From Natrinema salinisoli (GTDB lineage: Archaea > Halobacteriota > Halobacteria > Halobacteriales > Natrialbaceae), in the NCBI RefSeq assembly GCF_020405205.1, contig NZ_CP084469.1, positions 3,472,001 through 3,536,000 on the forward strand: DNA of 64,000 bases, written 5' to 3'. Below, piece after piece: positions 1 to 7,718 of the stretch. A program made the position numbers and the translations under genes. Below the pieces are notes generated by a model, which saw only the letters and a program-made list of their open reading frames with translations, was not told the origin of the DNA and searched no databases. Position 1 is the stretch's first letter, and every line of letters begins with the position of its first letter.

Positions 1-534
1 CGCGAGGCGCGACGGGCCTCGGAAACGCGAGCGGCCACGGGCCGCGAGCACCGACCCGAATCGGACACCGTTGCCATCGCCGCGACCAGAAAGACCACGC
101 CCGGGCTGCGCGGCCTCGAGAAACGCGCCGTCGTCGCGGGCGGCGGCGATACCCACCGCCTCGATCTCTCCCACATGGTCATGGTCAAGGACAACCACAT
201 CGCCGAGCTGGGGCTCGAGGAGGCGATCGCTCACTTCCAGGAGCAGACCTCGTTTGCGACGAAGATCGACGTGGAGGTCGAAACAGTCGCGGACGCGCCA
301 CGGGCTGCGGCCGCCGGTGCCGATATCGTCCTGCTCGACAACATGACGCCCGAGGAAACCCGGCGAGCAGTCGCAGAACTCGCCGACTACGAGGGCGTGC
401 TGGCCGAAGCCAGCGGCGGGATTTCCGTCGCGGACGTGCCCGACTACGCCGCCACCGGCGTCGACGTGATCTCGATGGGGTCGCTCACGCACTCCGCACC
501 GTCGCTGGATCTGTCGTTTCGAACCGACGAGTGA
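1..534 (+). CDS. nadC: Nicotinate-nucleotide pyrophosphorylase, C-terminal part
   Basis: The reading frame is open from the first base of the window, so the N-terminus lies upstream and 177 codons are present. The product converts quinolinate and PRPP to nicotinate mononucleotide, the last step of de novo NAD precursor synthesis in the cytoplasm. Visible family motifs are ATRKTTPGLR, a GGGDTHR segment and SHMVMVKDNH, followed by the barrel strands VDVEVET, DIVLLDNM and LAEASGGIS and the terminal SMGSLTHSAPSLDLS. These are the quinolinate and phosphate-binding parts of the type II phosphoribosyltransferase barrel. In haloarchaea nadC usually follows nadA and nadB, which would lie outside the window. 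Identification is secure; only the start is missing. Confidence 0.96.
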   Translation, partial: REARRASETRAATGREHRPESDTVAIAATRKTTPGLRGLEKRAVVAGGGDTHRLDLSHMVMVKDNHIAELGLEEAIAHFQEQTSFATKIDVEVETVADAPRAAAAGADIVLLDNMTPEETRRAVAELADYEGVLAEASGGISVADVPDYAATGVDVISMGSLTHSAPSLDLSFRTDE

Positions 535-540
535 GGGCCG

Positions 541-1053
541 TCACTCGGTCTCCGGGCTCCACGCGCGGACGTCGGATTCCTCGAGGAACAGCGACGGATC
601 GTCGTGGGAGAAGCTTACCCACTGGTCTGCCGACTCGGTCGTCACGTGGGTCAGGAGCTCCTCCTCGAGGAGCGCCGTCTCGAAGACCGATTTGCAGGCC
701 GTAACATCGTACTCGAGCGGAACGAAGATCGCCGTCTCGCTCGCGTCGTCGCGCTCGACCGTCAGCGCGACTCGCTGATCGCTCCCGTCCTCGGCCAGGG
801 GGCGGTAGTAGACGTCGGCCGCCGTGATCGTGACGCCTCCCTCCTCGACGAGGTCGTGGACGACCTCGTACTCCGCCGCGCTGACTGCGACGTCCAGTCC
901 GACTCGTTCGTCTCGCTCGACCGGCGAGACGTCGGCCGGCTCGAGGACGACGGCGTCCCAGCCGTCCTCGCGGTACTCCTCGGCGATGGCTTGCGCGTCC
1001 TCGAGGAGGTCCGTCCAGAGCGGGTCCGTCGCCGACTCGTCGTCCGCCGTCAT
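541..1053 (-). CDS. Conserved haloarchaeal protein, DUF7529-like
   Basis: An acidic 170-residue protein without membrane segments or a signal peptide. It starts at an ATG and ends six bases from the convergent nadC stop. The middle is predicted mixed alpha/beta, with a recurrent VLEPADVSPV segment and a late FVPLEYDVTACKSVF segment. I recall similar single-domain proteins in most haloarchaea under the label DUF7529; that family assignment is from memory. No catalytic motif is visible and the function is unknown. Codon use is ordinary for the window, which supports a real gene over the plus-strand open frames crossing it. Confidence 0.75.
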   Translation of the reverse strand: MTADDESATDPLWTDLLEDAQAIAEEYREDGWDAVVLEPADVSPVERDERVGLDVAVSAAEYEVVHDLVEEGGVTITAADVYYRPLAEDGSDQRVALTVERDDASETAIFVPLEYDVTACKSVFETALLEEELLTHVTTESADQWVSFSHDDPSLFLEESDVRAWSPETE

Positions 1054-1188
1054 CGCATACCCTCCGGTCGCGTTCGTGTCGTCATACTCGAGTCCGACGA
1101 GTCGGAGCGGAAAAACGTTACCTCACTGCCGATTCGCCGGCGACGGCCGAAACGAACTGCTCGGGTACTCACCGGCGCGGGTCTTCGG

Positions 1189-1743
1189 TCACGTCTCGTC
1201 GGCGGGGTCCGTCCCGGACGGCGGCAGCTCCCACCGCTCCAGCCCGTCGCGCCAGATGTCCGCATCCGCGGGGTCACACGCCGCTTGCCACTCCGTCGGC
1301 GGCAGTATCGTCGCGTCGATGTCGCCGTTCTGCGCAGCGATCGGGGGATCGATCCGAACCTTGTGGGCTAGCACGCCGACGCCGTCCGTTTCCCGAATCC
1401 GGGCCAGCGCCGCCGTCGCCTCCTCGAGGGTCAGGAACGACAGGACACACTCCGTGACGAAGACGTCGATCCCGTCGATCCCGAACGCCTCGCGCAGCGA
1501 CGCAACGAGGTCGTCGTCGCGCAGATCCGCCTCGATCGCCCACTCCTGCGTCGCCTCGTCCATCGCGTCCAGTGCGGATCGCGACGTATCGAAGCCGTAG
1601 GCGGCCACGCCGTGCTCGCGCAGCCCCTCGATGGTCGCCCCGGCTCCACACCCTGCGATGACGACCACCGGGTCCCGGTCGGCGGCCGCGACGGTGCCGG
1701 CGAACGACGCGAGTTCTCTGGCTTCGTCGTATCTCTCTCCCAT
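1189..1743 (-). CDS. SAM-dependent methyltransferase-like small protein
   Basis: A 184-residue protein with a class I methyltransferase nucleotide-binding core: strand VVVIAGCGAGA (GxGxG-type loop) near residue 27, then AAYGFDTSRSALD with the acidic residue expected to hold the ribose, then a DVFVTECVLSFLT segment at the position of strand 4. The open frame extends 24 codons further upstream, but MGERYDEAREL fits the usual start and avoids a basic, low-complexity extension. It lies 37 bases downstream of the lipoate ligase-like gene on the same strand, so the two may be co-transcribed. The substrate is not evident. Confidence 0.75.
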   Translation of the reverse strand: MGERYDEARELASFAGTVAAADRDPVVVIAGCGAGATIEGLREHGVAAYGFDTSRSALDAMDEATQEWAIEADLRDDDLVASLREAFGIDGIDVFVTECVLSFLTLEEATAALARIRETDGVGVLAHKVRIDPPIAAQNGDIDATILPPTEWQAACDPADADIWRDGLERWELPPSGTDPADET

Positions 1744-1780
1744 GCCACACCGCCGGTTCGCAGGTCGAAAACGGTCTCGG

Positions 1781-2497
1781 TTACGGTTCGTCCCCGATGC
1801 TCTCGACCGAGACATCGGTCTCCGCCCCGATCAGGGCGTCCTCGACGGCCGTCCGAACGGTATCGGGATCCGACGGGCCGCCAGCGTCCGCGACGGTACC
1901 GACCGACGCCGGATCGAGCCCCATGGCGAGCGCGTCGTAGACCGCCTCGAGCACCCTCGCGAGCGCTCCGCAATTGTCTACGAGCACGATACCCGCGACG
2001 AGCGCGGCGTCCTGCCGGACGCGCTGAGCGATGCCGACGAGTTTTCGCCGTTGCCGTTCGTCGCCGCTCGCGTCCGCAACCGACAGCGAGTGCGTGCCGG
2101 GACAGAACGAGTCGTCGGGTTCGCCCCGACTCGGTTCGAGCCCGAGCGATCGAAGCGCCCGCTCGAGGGCCGCTGTAGCGCGTTCGTACCGATCCGTCGA
2201 CCCGGAGCGAAAGTCCGCGACCGGCTCGGCGCGGGCGAACGCCAGCGTCGTCGTCCCGTCGTATGCGACCGCTCGACCCCCGACGTCGCGCTCGACTGGG
2301 TGAAACCCCCGCTCACGTGCGGTCTCACGGGCTCGGTCATACCCCTCGAGACGAACGTCCCGGCGACCGAACGCGACCTGGCGGTGAGGAGCCCAGACGC
2401 GGACGGCGGATTCACCGTCGGTGGCGACCGACAACAGCCGCCGGCTCGCGTCGCGATCGCGCTCGAGAGTCGGTGCCCGCCCGCGAAATACGCGCAT
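1781..2497 (-). CDS. Lipoate-protein ligase A family protein
   Basis: 238 residues of the biotin/lipoate A/B ligase superfamily. The segment around residues 25-75 (RVWAPHRQVAFGRRD, then FHPVERDVGGRAVAYDGTT) corresponds to the lipoyl-binding loop, where the family RxxGG motif appears here as VGGRAV; LAFARAEP follows. The late DDSFCPGTHSLSV segment is also typical of haloarchaeal homologues. The product would attach lipoate or octanoate to carrier domains of 2-oxoacid dehydrogenases or the glycine cleavage H protein. Its C-terminal accessory domain is short, as in archaeal LplA-like proteins whose function may be split over two polypeptides. Substrate is inferred from family only. Confidence 0.85.
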   Translation of the reverse strand: MRVFRGRAPTLERDRDASRRLLSVATDGESAVRVWAPHRQVAFGRRDVRLEGYDRARETARERGFHPVERDVGGRAVAYDGTTTLAFARAEPVADFRSGSTDRYERATAALERALRSLGLEPSRGEPDDSFCPGTHSLSVADASGDERQRRKLVGIAQRVRQDAALVAGIVLVDNCGALARVLEAVYDALAMGLDPASVGTVADAGGPSDPDTVRTAVEDALIGAETDVSVESIGDEP

Positions 2498-2554
2498 ACC
2501 GGACGTTGGACCCGGTGCATCTAAACGCTCCCGCTACTCACACACCCACAATCG

Positions 2555-3448
2555 ATGGCCGTGACGCTTCCCGAGGCCGCGCTGGTACAGTACGAGCGGT
2601 TCTCGCTCTACAACTCGCCGTACCCCGCCCACGACGGCGGCTGTGCGATCGATCTCTATCCCGGTACGCTGGTCGACGGCCGAACGACCGCCGCACCGAG
2701 CCCGGTCGCCGGGACTGTCCGCGAGACCCGTGCGGTCCGCGCCCCGCTGAAACCCTACGCGCCCGAGCACGACCATCTCATTCTGCTCGAGCCGTCGGAG
2801 TCCGGGCTGTTCGCGGGACTGACGGTCAGAATCCTCCACGTCGATCCCTCGGTCGAGGCCGGCGACGTCGTCGAACGGGGCGACTCGCTCGGCAGCCTCG
2901 TTCGAGCCGGTTTTTTCGCACCGTGGGTCGACAACCACCTCCACGTCGGCTTCCGCGGTCCGGACCAGAACCCCTACCGGGCGTCGGGATCGCTTCCGAT
3001 CGAACTCGGGGCGTCGGTTCGGCCGCTCGAGTGGGACGGCACCGGCCACGTTGTCTCGGTCGGAGACACCTACGCAGTGCTCGACACACCGACACATCCG
3101 AACCCCGGCGCGGAGTTCGTTGGCGTCCGAGCCGACCAGGGCGGCGTCCTCGACGGCGGACTCCCACACTACGACGGCGGCGGATTGCTCCGGCAGAACG
3201 GGTCGACCGAGGCCGACGACCCCTCCGAAACCGTCGTCTCGCTGAACGGCGACCGGATCGGGGTCGCGAACGGTCGCACGATCGCGTGGGACGACGTGAC
3301 CGTGACCGCCAACGGCGAGTCGATCACCGGGCTGTCGCTGTTCTGCGCTCGAGACGGCGACTTCGGTGCGAAACTGATCTGCCCGGACCGGTCGTTCGAG
3401 CGCGGCGAGCGGGTTCGGGTGCGTGTTCGCTCGAGTGACGAGCGGTGA
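2555..3448 (+). CDS. M23/LytM-like metallopeptidase-fold protein
   Basis: 297 residues, no signal peptide and no membrane segment. Residues 25-135 resemble the LytM (peptidase M23) fold: H26 and D33 in PAHDGGCAID, a barwin-like stretch SPVAGTV, H95 in RILHVDPSVEAGDVVERGD, and an HLH pair at 128-130 (DNHLHVGFR). These are the positions of the zinc ligands and catalytic histidines. The C-terminal 150 residues form a second, probably beta-rich domain that I do not recognise. Haloarchaea have no peptidoglycan, so a classical murein substrate is excluded and the role is unknown. The same fold is also used by biotinyl/lipoyl-like hybrid domains, which is the main alternative. Confidence 0.7.
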   Translation: MAVTLPEAALVQYERFSLYNSPYPAHDGGCAIDLYPGTLVDGRTTAAPSPVAGTVRETRAVRAPLKPYAPEHDHLILLEPSESGLFAGLTVRILHVDPSVEAGDVVERGDSLGSLVRAGFFAPWVDNHLHVGFRGPDQNPYRASGSLPIELGASVRPLEWDGTGHVVSVGDTYAVLDTPTHPNPGAEFVGVRADQGGVLDGGLPHYDGGGLLRQNGSTEADDPSETVVSLNGDRIGVANGRTIAWDDVTVTANGESITGLSLFCARDGDFGAKLICPDRSFERGERVRVRVRSSDER

Positions 3449-3516
3449 GCGCTGAGCCGTGAGCGCGGACCGCACCGACAGTTGCTCGCCGCGTCCGGCG
3501 GGTGAGCCGGACCGTA

Positions 3517-3978
3517 TTAGTCGGTCCGCTCTCGGTGGCGCGCTTTCGCCCGCTGGTAGGTGTCGTCTTCGCGGACCCGTTTCCAGTATTCCTCGAAGAC
3601 GAGCGCAGCGGCTCGTTTGTCCGCGTTGGCCCATTCCTGTGGGTCGCGTTCGACCCCGTCGTCGCCGTACTTCCGACCGCCGGGATACTTCGCGTACCGC
3701 ATCGCCCGGGTGTACCCCATCTGCAGGTACTTCCGTGCCATGTCCATCCCGGGGAACTCGTCGTTCTCGCGATAGCGCTCGTACCGCTCGTAAATCGCTT
3801 CGGCGGCTTCCTCGGCGGCCGCTTCGTCCCGGTACGACCACAGCGGGAGCAACTCGCTCTTGTAGGGTTCGACCTTGAACACGCCCTCTTCGCCGCGACC
3901 GATCTCGTAGGCGTCGGGATCGGCGCGGAAATCGACGTCGTACTCGGGGCCGTCGCCGGTTTCGGAGTCACCGGTCAT
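3517..3978 (-). CDS. DUF4385 family protein
   Basis: 153 residues counted from the internal ATG (MTGDSETG), preferred because the open frame before it is only ten basic codons. The conserved DUF4385 block is clear: DVDFRADPDAYEIGRGEEGV, then KVEPYKSELLPLWSYRDEA, then a helical region ending PGMDMARKYLQMGYTRAMRY and a YWKRVREDDTY tail. The family is found in bacteria, phages and haloarchaea as a soluble single domain of unknown function. No enzymatic signature is apparent. It is followed at a distance by the divergently transcribed thioesterase. Confidence 0.88.
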   Translation of the reverse strand: MTGDSETGDGPEYDVDFRADPDAYEIGRGEEGVFKVEPYKSELLPLWSYRDEAAAEEAAEAIYERYERYRENDEFPGMDMARKYLQMGYTRAMRYAKYPGGRKYGDDGVERDPQEWANADKRAAALVFEEYWKRVREDDTYQRAKARHRERTD

Positions 3979-4071
3979 GGGTCGACGTACGGGTTCGGAA
4001 CGAATCAACCCTCGACAACGGAGAGGGCGGGAAACGTAGCCGTCAAGACCCTCGCCGACAGACGGGTGGCT

Positions 4072-4563
4072 ATGTCAGAGGACGCCCCGACGATGGACGC
4101 GCTCGAGGAGTTCGACGACCTCGAGAGCATGCTCCAGTACTTCCTCGACGAGAATCAGGACTTCCTCTCGTGGCTCGGCACGAGCGTCGACAACGTCGGC
4201 GACGGGTCGATGACGATGTCGATCCCCTACGACGAGAAATTGACGAACATGCGGCCGAACGCCGCGGACGACGAGCAGGCGGACCTCCACGGCGGCGTCG
4301 CCGCTACCCTCATCGACACCGTGGGCGGGCTCGCGCTCCGGACGGCGATCGACGACCCCTTCGGCGTCCGGATCGCGACGATCAACCTGAACGTCAACTA
4401 CCTCCGCCCCGCGACGGCGGACCTCGTGGCGACCGCGGACGTGATCCGTGTCGGCGGGAGCGTCGGCGTCAGCGAGATCACCGTCGAGAGCACGGCTCCC
4501 GACGGCGAGACCAAGCCGGTGGCGATCGGACAGGGTGCCTACCGCGTGTTCCGCTCGGAGTAG
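4072..4563 (+). CDS. PaaI-family hotdog thioesterase
   Basis: 163 residues with the hotdog fold signature: LHGGVAATLIDTVGGLALRTA near residues 74-95, where the glycine-rich LHGGV precedes the long central helix and aspartate occupies the catalytic-carboxylate position (IDTVGG). INLNVNYLRPA and the GSVGVSEITVES strand complete the fold. The likely reaction is hydrolysis of an acyl- or aryl-CoA thioester in the cytoplasm; the natural acyl group cannot be told from the sequence. The open frame runs much further upstream, but MSEDAPTMDALEEF at 4072 is the only start that removes a non-homologous leader. Confidence 0.9.
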   Translation: MSEDAPTMDALEEFDDLESMLQYFLDENQDFLSWLGTSVDNVGDGSMTMSIPYDEKLTNMRPNAADDEQADLHGGVAATLIDTVGGLALRTAIDDPFGVRIATINLNVNYLRPATADLVATADVIRVGGSVGVSEITVESTAPDGETKPVAIGQGAYRVFRSE

Positions 4564-4906
4564 CCGTCTCGTCCGTTCGGATCAGCGGGTCTCTTTCACC
4601 GTCGTGTTTTGTCGCGCGCCGGCCGACTCGCAACCAGTACGCTGCCTCGAGCGACGGTTCGATGCGAGATGTCCCGTCTGTAGCGGGATGGAAACCCGAC
4701 CGCCGAGAGCGAACCACTAGCTGTCGCCGAACACGTTCCGTCTATTTTCCACCTCGTAGGAATTCATCTCTCACCTATTACGGTGGACTCTCGAGGGTGA
4801 ACTGTACCGAGCGGGGCGGCAGGTCGGTATCTGCCGCCTCCGTACCACCGCGTTCCACCGGGTGCGCGGACGGAACCCGTGGCCTCGAGCCACACCCTGA
4901 ACGACA
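4564..4906. other. Leader region of the nos cluster
   Basis: No gene is visible in these 343 bases. They contain two potential stem-loops. One is around 4675-4690 (short TCCCG/CGGGA arms). The other is stronger, GGCGGCAG at 4817-4824 and CTGCCGCC at 4833-4840, about 70 bases before the nosZ start. AT-rich patches near 4741 and 4776 could hold the TATA element, but neither lies at the leaderless distance from nosZ, so the nos transcript probably has a 5' leader. Confidence 0.5.
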
Positions 4907-6829
4907 ATGACCCAACCCACCGACGCCGACGACAGACCCGCCGATACGAACCGTTCGACCGAATCCGCGATCGACGCCGGGAGCGATTCGGAGCGCGATC
5001 CGCTGTTCTCCCGGATCCCCAGACGGGACTTCGTGAAGGCCGGGGCAGCGACGGGCGCGATGGCCTCGCTGGCCGGCTGTACGGGGATGCTCGGCGGTGA
5101 TGACGAATCGACGTCCCTGACGGACGTCAAGACCGACGTCGAGCCCGGCGAGCACGACGACTACTACGCGTTCCTCTCGGGCGGCCACACCGGCGAAATC
5201 CGCGTGTACGGCCTCCCGTCGATGCGACAGCTGATGCGCATTCCCGTGTTCCAGCCCGAGAGCGCCCGCGGCTACGGCTACGACGACCGCACGAGCGAGA
5301 TGCTCGAGGACGCGGGCGGCTACTCGTGGGGTGACGCACACCACCCGCGCGTGAGTCAGACGGACAACGATTACGACGGCCGCTGGGCGTTCGTCAACGA
5401 CAAGGCGAACGGTCGGATGGCCCGGATCAACCTGAAGTACTTCGAGACGGACGCGATCGTCGACATTCCGAACCAGCAGGGGACCCACGGTGCCTGTTGT
5501 CTGCTACCGGACACGAAGTACGTCTTCGGCGTCGGCGAGTTCCGCGTCCCGATGCCCAACGACGGGCGGGACCTCACCGATCCGGACAGCTACACCTCGA
5601 CCATCGCCGCGATCAACCCCGAGACGATGAACGTCGAGTGGGAGGTGCTGGTCGACGGCAACATGGACAACGGCGACGGCGGCAAGGAAGGCCGGTGGTT
5701 CTTCGCGACCGGCTACAACAGCGAGCACGCCGTCACCGAGAGCGAGATGTCCTCGACGGACACTGACTGGCTGAAGGCCTTCGACGTGCCCGCCATCGAG
5801 GAGGCCGTCGAGGCCGGCGAGTACGAGGAGATCGGCGGCGTCCCGGTCGTCGACGGCACCCGAAACAGCTCGCTGAACGAGGGCGATCGTCCCATCGTCC
5901 GCTACATCGACGTCTCGAAGAGTCCCCACGGCGTCAGCGTCACGCCCGACGGGCAGTACGCGATCGCCAGCGGGAAACTCGACCCGACGGCGACCGTCGT
6001 CGACATCGAGACGCTCGCCGAGGCCGACGATCCCAACGAATCGATCGTCGGCCGCCCGCGACTCGGCATGGGGCCGCTTCACACCGCCTACGACGGCCGC
6101 GGCCACGCCTACACGACGCTGTTCATCGACTCGCAGGTCGTCAAGTGGGACATCGAGGCCGCCGTCGAGGCCAGCGAGGAGTCGACCGACCCGGTGATCG
6201 AGAAGATCGACGTCCACTACAACCCCGGCCACCTCATCGCCGCGGAGTCGTACACGGCCGACCCGCAGGGTGACTGGCTGATCTCGCTGAACAAGCTCTC
6301 GAAGGATCGGTTCCTGCCGGTCGGGCCGATGCACCCCGAGAACGACCAGCTGATCTACATCGGCGACGACGAGGAGGGGATGTCCCTCGTCAAGGACACG
6401 CCCTCCTACGCCGAGCCCCACGACGCCTCGATCGTCAGCGCGGACAAGATCGACCCCGCGAAAGTCTACGACCCCGAGGACTACGACGAGGAGTTCGTCG
6501 ATACCGAGGACGTCGATATCTCCCGCGAGGACGGTCGCGTCCACGTGAAGATGTACTCGACCCGCAACCAGTTCGGCTTCGAGGAGGTCACCGTCACGGA
6601 GGGCGACGAGGTGACGATGACCGTCACCAACATCGAACAGACCGCCGACATCCTCCACTCGCTGGCGATCCCCGAGCACGACATCAACATCAAGCTCGCA
6701 CCACAGGAGACGCGCGAAGTGACGTTCACCGCCGACGAGCCGGGCGTCTACTGGATGTACTGTGCGTTCTTCTGTAGCGCACTCCACCTCGAGATGCGCT
6801 CGCGACTGATCGTCGAACCCGCGGAGTGA
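4907..6829 (+). CDS. nosZ: Nitrous oxide reductase, Tat-exported
   Basis: 640 residues. Reduces N2O to N2 outside the membrane, the last step of denitrification. A Tat motif RRDFVK at 39-44 and a hydrophobic stretch ending LAGC (Cys58) indicate export, perhaps with lipid anchoring. The seven-bladed propeller contributes CuZ histidines in SGGHTGE, DAHHPRVS, KSPHGVSV, PLHTAYDGRGHAY, VHYNPGHL and AEPHDAS. The C-terminal cupredoxin domain has the CuA site: C619 and C623 in YCAFFC, H627, M630 and an upstream LHSLAIPEHD histidine. All copper ligands expected for an active enzyme appear present. It is the first gene of the cluster, seven bases before the membrane gene. Tat export groups it with the haloarchaeal and Pseudomonas-type enzymes in secretion mode. 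Confidence 0.97.
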   Translation: MTQPTDADDRPADTNRSTESAIDAGSDSERDPLFSRIPRRDFVKAGAATGAMASLAGCTGMLGGDDESTSLTDVKTDVEPGEHDDYYAFLSGGHTGEIRVYGLPSMRQLMRIPVFQPESARGYGYDDRTSEMLEDAGGYSWGDAHHPRVSQTDNDYDGRWAFVNDKANGRMARINLKYFETDAIVDIPNQQGTHGACCLLPDTKYVFGVGEFRVPMPNDGRDLTDPDSYTSTIAAINPETMNVEWEVLVDGNMDNGDGGKEGRWFFATGYNSEHAVTESEMSSTDTDWLKAFDVPAIEEAVEAGEYEEIGGVPVVDGTRNSSLNEGDRPIVRYIDVSKSPHGVSVTPDGQYAIASGKLDPTATVVDIETLAEADDPNESIVGRPRLGMGPLHTAYDGRGHAYTTLFIDSQVVKWDIEAAVEASEESTDPVIEKIDVHYNPGHLIAAESYTADPQGDWLISLNKLSKDRFLPVGPMHPENDQLIYIGDDEEGMSLVKDTPSYAEPHDASIVSADKIDPAKVYDPEDYDEEFVDTEDVDISREDGRVHVKMYSTRNQFGFEEVTVTEGDEVTMTVTNIEQTADILHSLAIPEHDINIKLAPQETREVTFTADEPGVYWMYCAFFCSALHLEMRSRLIVEPAE

Positions 6830-6836
6830 TCTCACG

Positions 6837-7718
6837 ATGACCCGATCCCGCCTCACGCGGTTGCTCGAGTGCAGACGGCTCCTCCCGCTCGTCGCAGCCG
6901 TGCTGTTCGTGCTCGCCCTGCGCGTTCCGGTGTGGCGGATCACGCTGACGGCACCGCAGTACGTCGACGCGCTCGTCGTGGAGCTCTACGCCCACCCCCG
7001 GATCGGCGGGGACTGGCAGGAGGTCAGGGGGCTCAACAAGTACGTCGGGTTCTACTACCCGGATCCGGTGTACGCCGAGCCCAATTACGAGCCCCACGAG
7101 AAGGCGATCGACGTCCCCGAGTGGGTGCTCGGTCCGGTCGTGTTCCTCGGGATGGGCGCGGCCTCGGCGGTCGTTTCGCTCCTCCCGAGTCGACGGATCT
7201 CGCGCGGGTTGAGCGCGCTGTTTGCCAGCTCGATCGCGATCTTCGGTGCGATGGGTGCCATCATCCAGTACCGGCTCTACCAGGCCGGTCACTCGCTGGA
7301 CCCCGACGCGCCGCTCAACGGCGTCGACGGCTTTACGCCGCCGCTGCTGGGATCTTACGAGGTCGCGAACATCAGCGGCACCGCCTGGTTCGGTCCCGGC
7401 GGCTACATGCTGGTCGGTGCGGTCGCCCTGCTGGGTGTCGCCGTCGTCTTCCGAGACTCGACGGCCACGGTCGGCGATCTGCCCGGACTCCTTCGAAACG
7501 GGTGGGAGCGGGGGCGAAATCGGATTCGCCGTCGCGACAGCGACGACGGAAGCCGCCAGCGAACTCGAGACGACGGATCGGACCCGGCCGTCGAAACGAC
7601 TGACGAATCGACCACCGTCGGCGAACCAGCCGACGAACCGACCCCCACCGGCGAACCGACCGACGAACCGACTGTGAGCGACCGTTCGCGACCGTCGCCG
7701 GAGGGTGATCCCCGATGA
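6837..7718 (+). CDS. NosB-like membrane protein of the nos cluster
   Basis: 293 residues with four predicted membrane helices at about 15-32, 97-116, 125-143 and 187-205. The extracytoplasmic loop after helix 1 is rich in Tyr and Pro (VGFYYPDPVYAEPNYEPHEKA), and a motif FGPGGYM precedes the last helix. The C-terminal 85 residues are hydrophilic, first arginine-rich and then repeats of an EPTDEPT type, probably disordered. A membrane protein between nosZ and nosD is a hallmark of clade II nos clusters (nosB) and of haloarchaeal ones; its exact role in N2O reduction is not established. It overlaps nosD by four bases (ATGA), so translation is probably coupled. Confidence 0.8.
   Translation: MTRSRLTRLLECRRLLPLVAAVLFVLALRVPVWRITLTAPQYVDALVVELYAHPRIGGDWQEVRGLNKYVGFYYPDPVYAEPNYEPHEKAIDVPEWVLGPVVFLGMGAASAVVSLLPSRRISRGLSALFASSIAIFGAMGAIIQYRLYQAGHSLDPDAPLNGVDGFTPPLLGSYEVANISGTAWFGPGGYMLVGAVALLGVAVVFRDSTATVGDLPGLLRNGWERGRNRIRRRDSDDGSRQRTRDDGSDPAVETTDESTTVGEPADEPTPTGEPTDEPTVSDRSRPSPEGDPR

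Noticed and set aside
5504-6943. 479-codon minus-strand frame over nosZ
   Set aside because: A codon-bias shadow of nosZ, whose copper ligands are all present.
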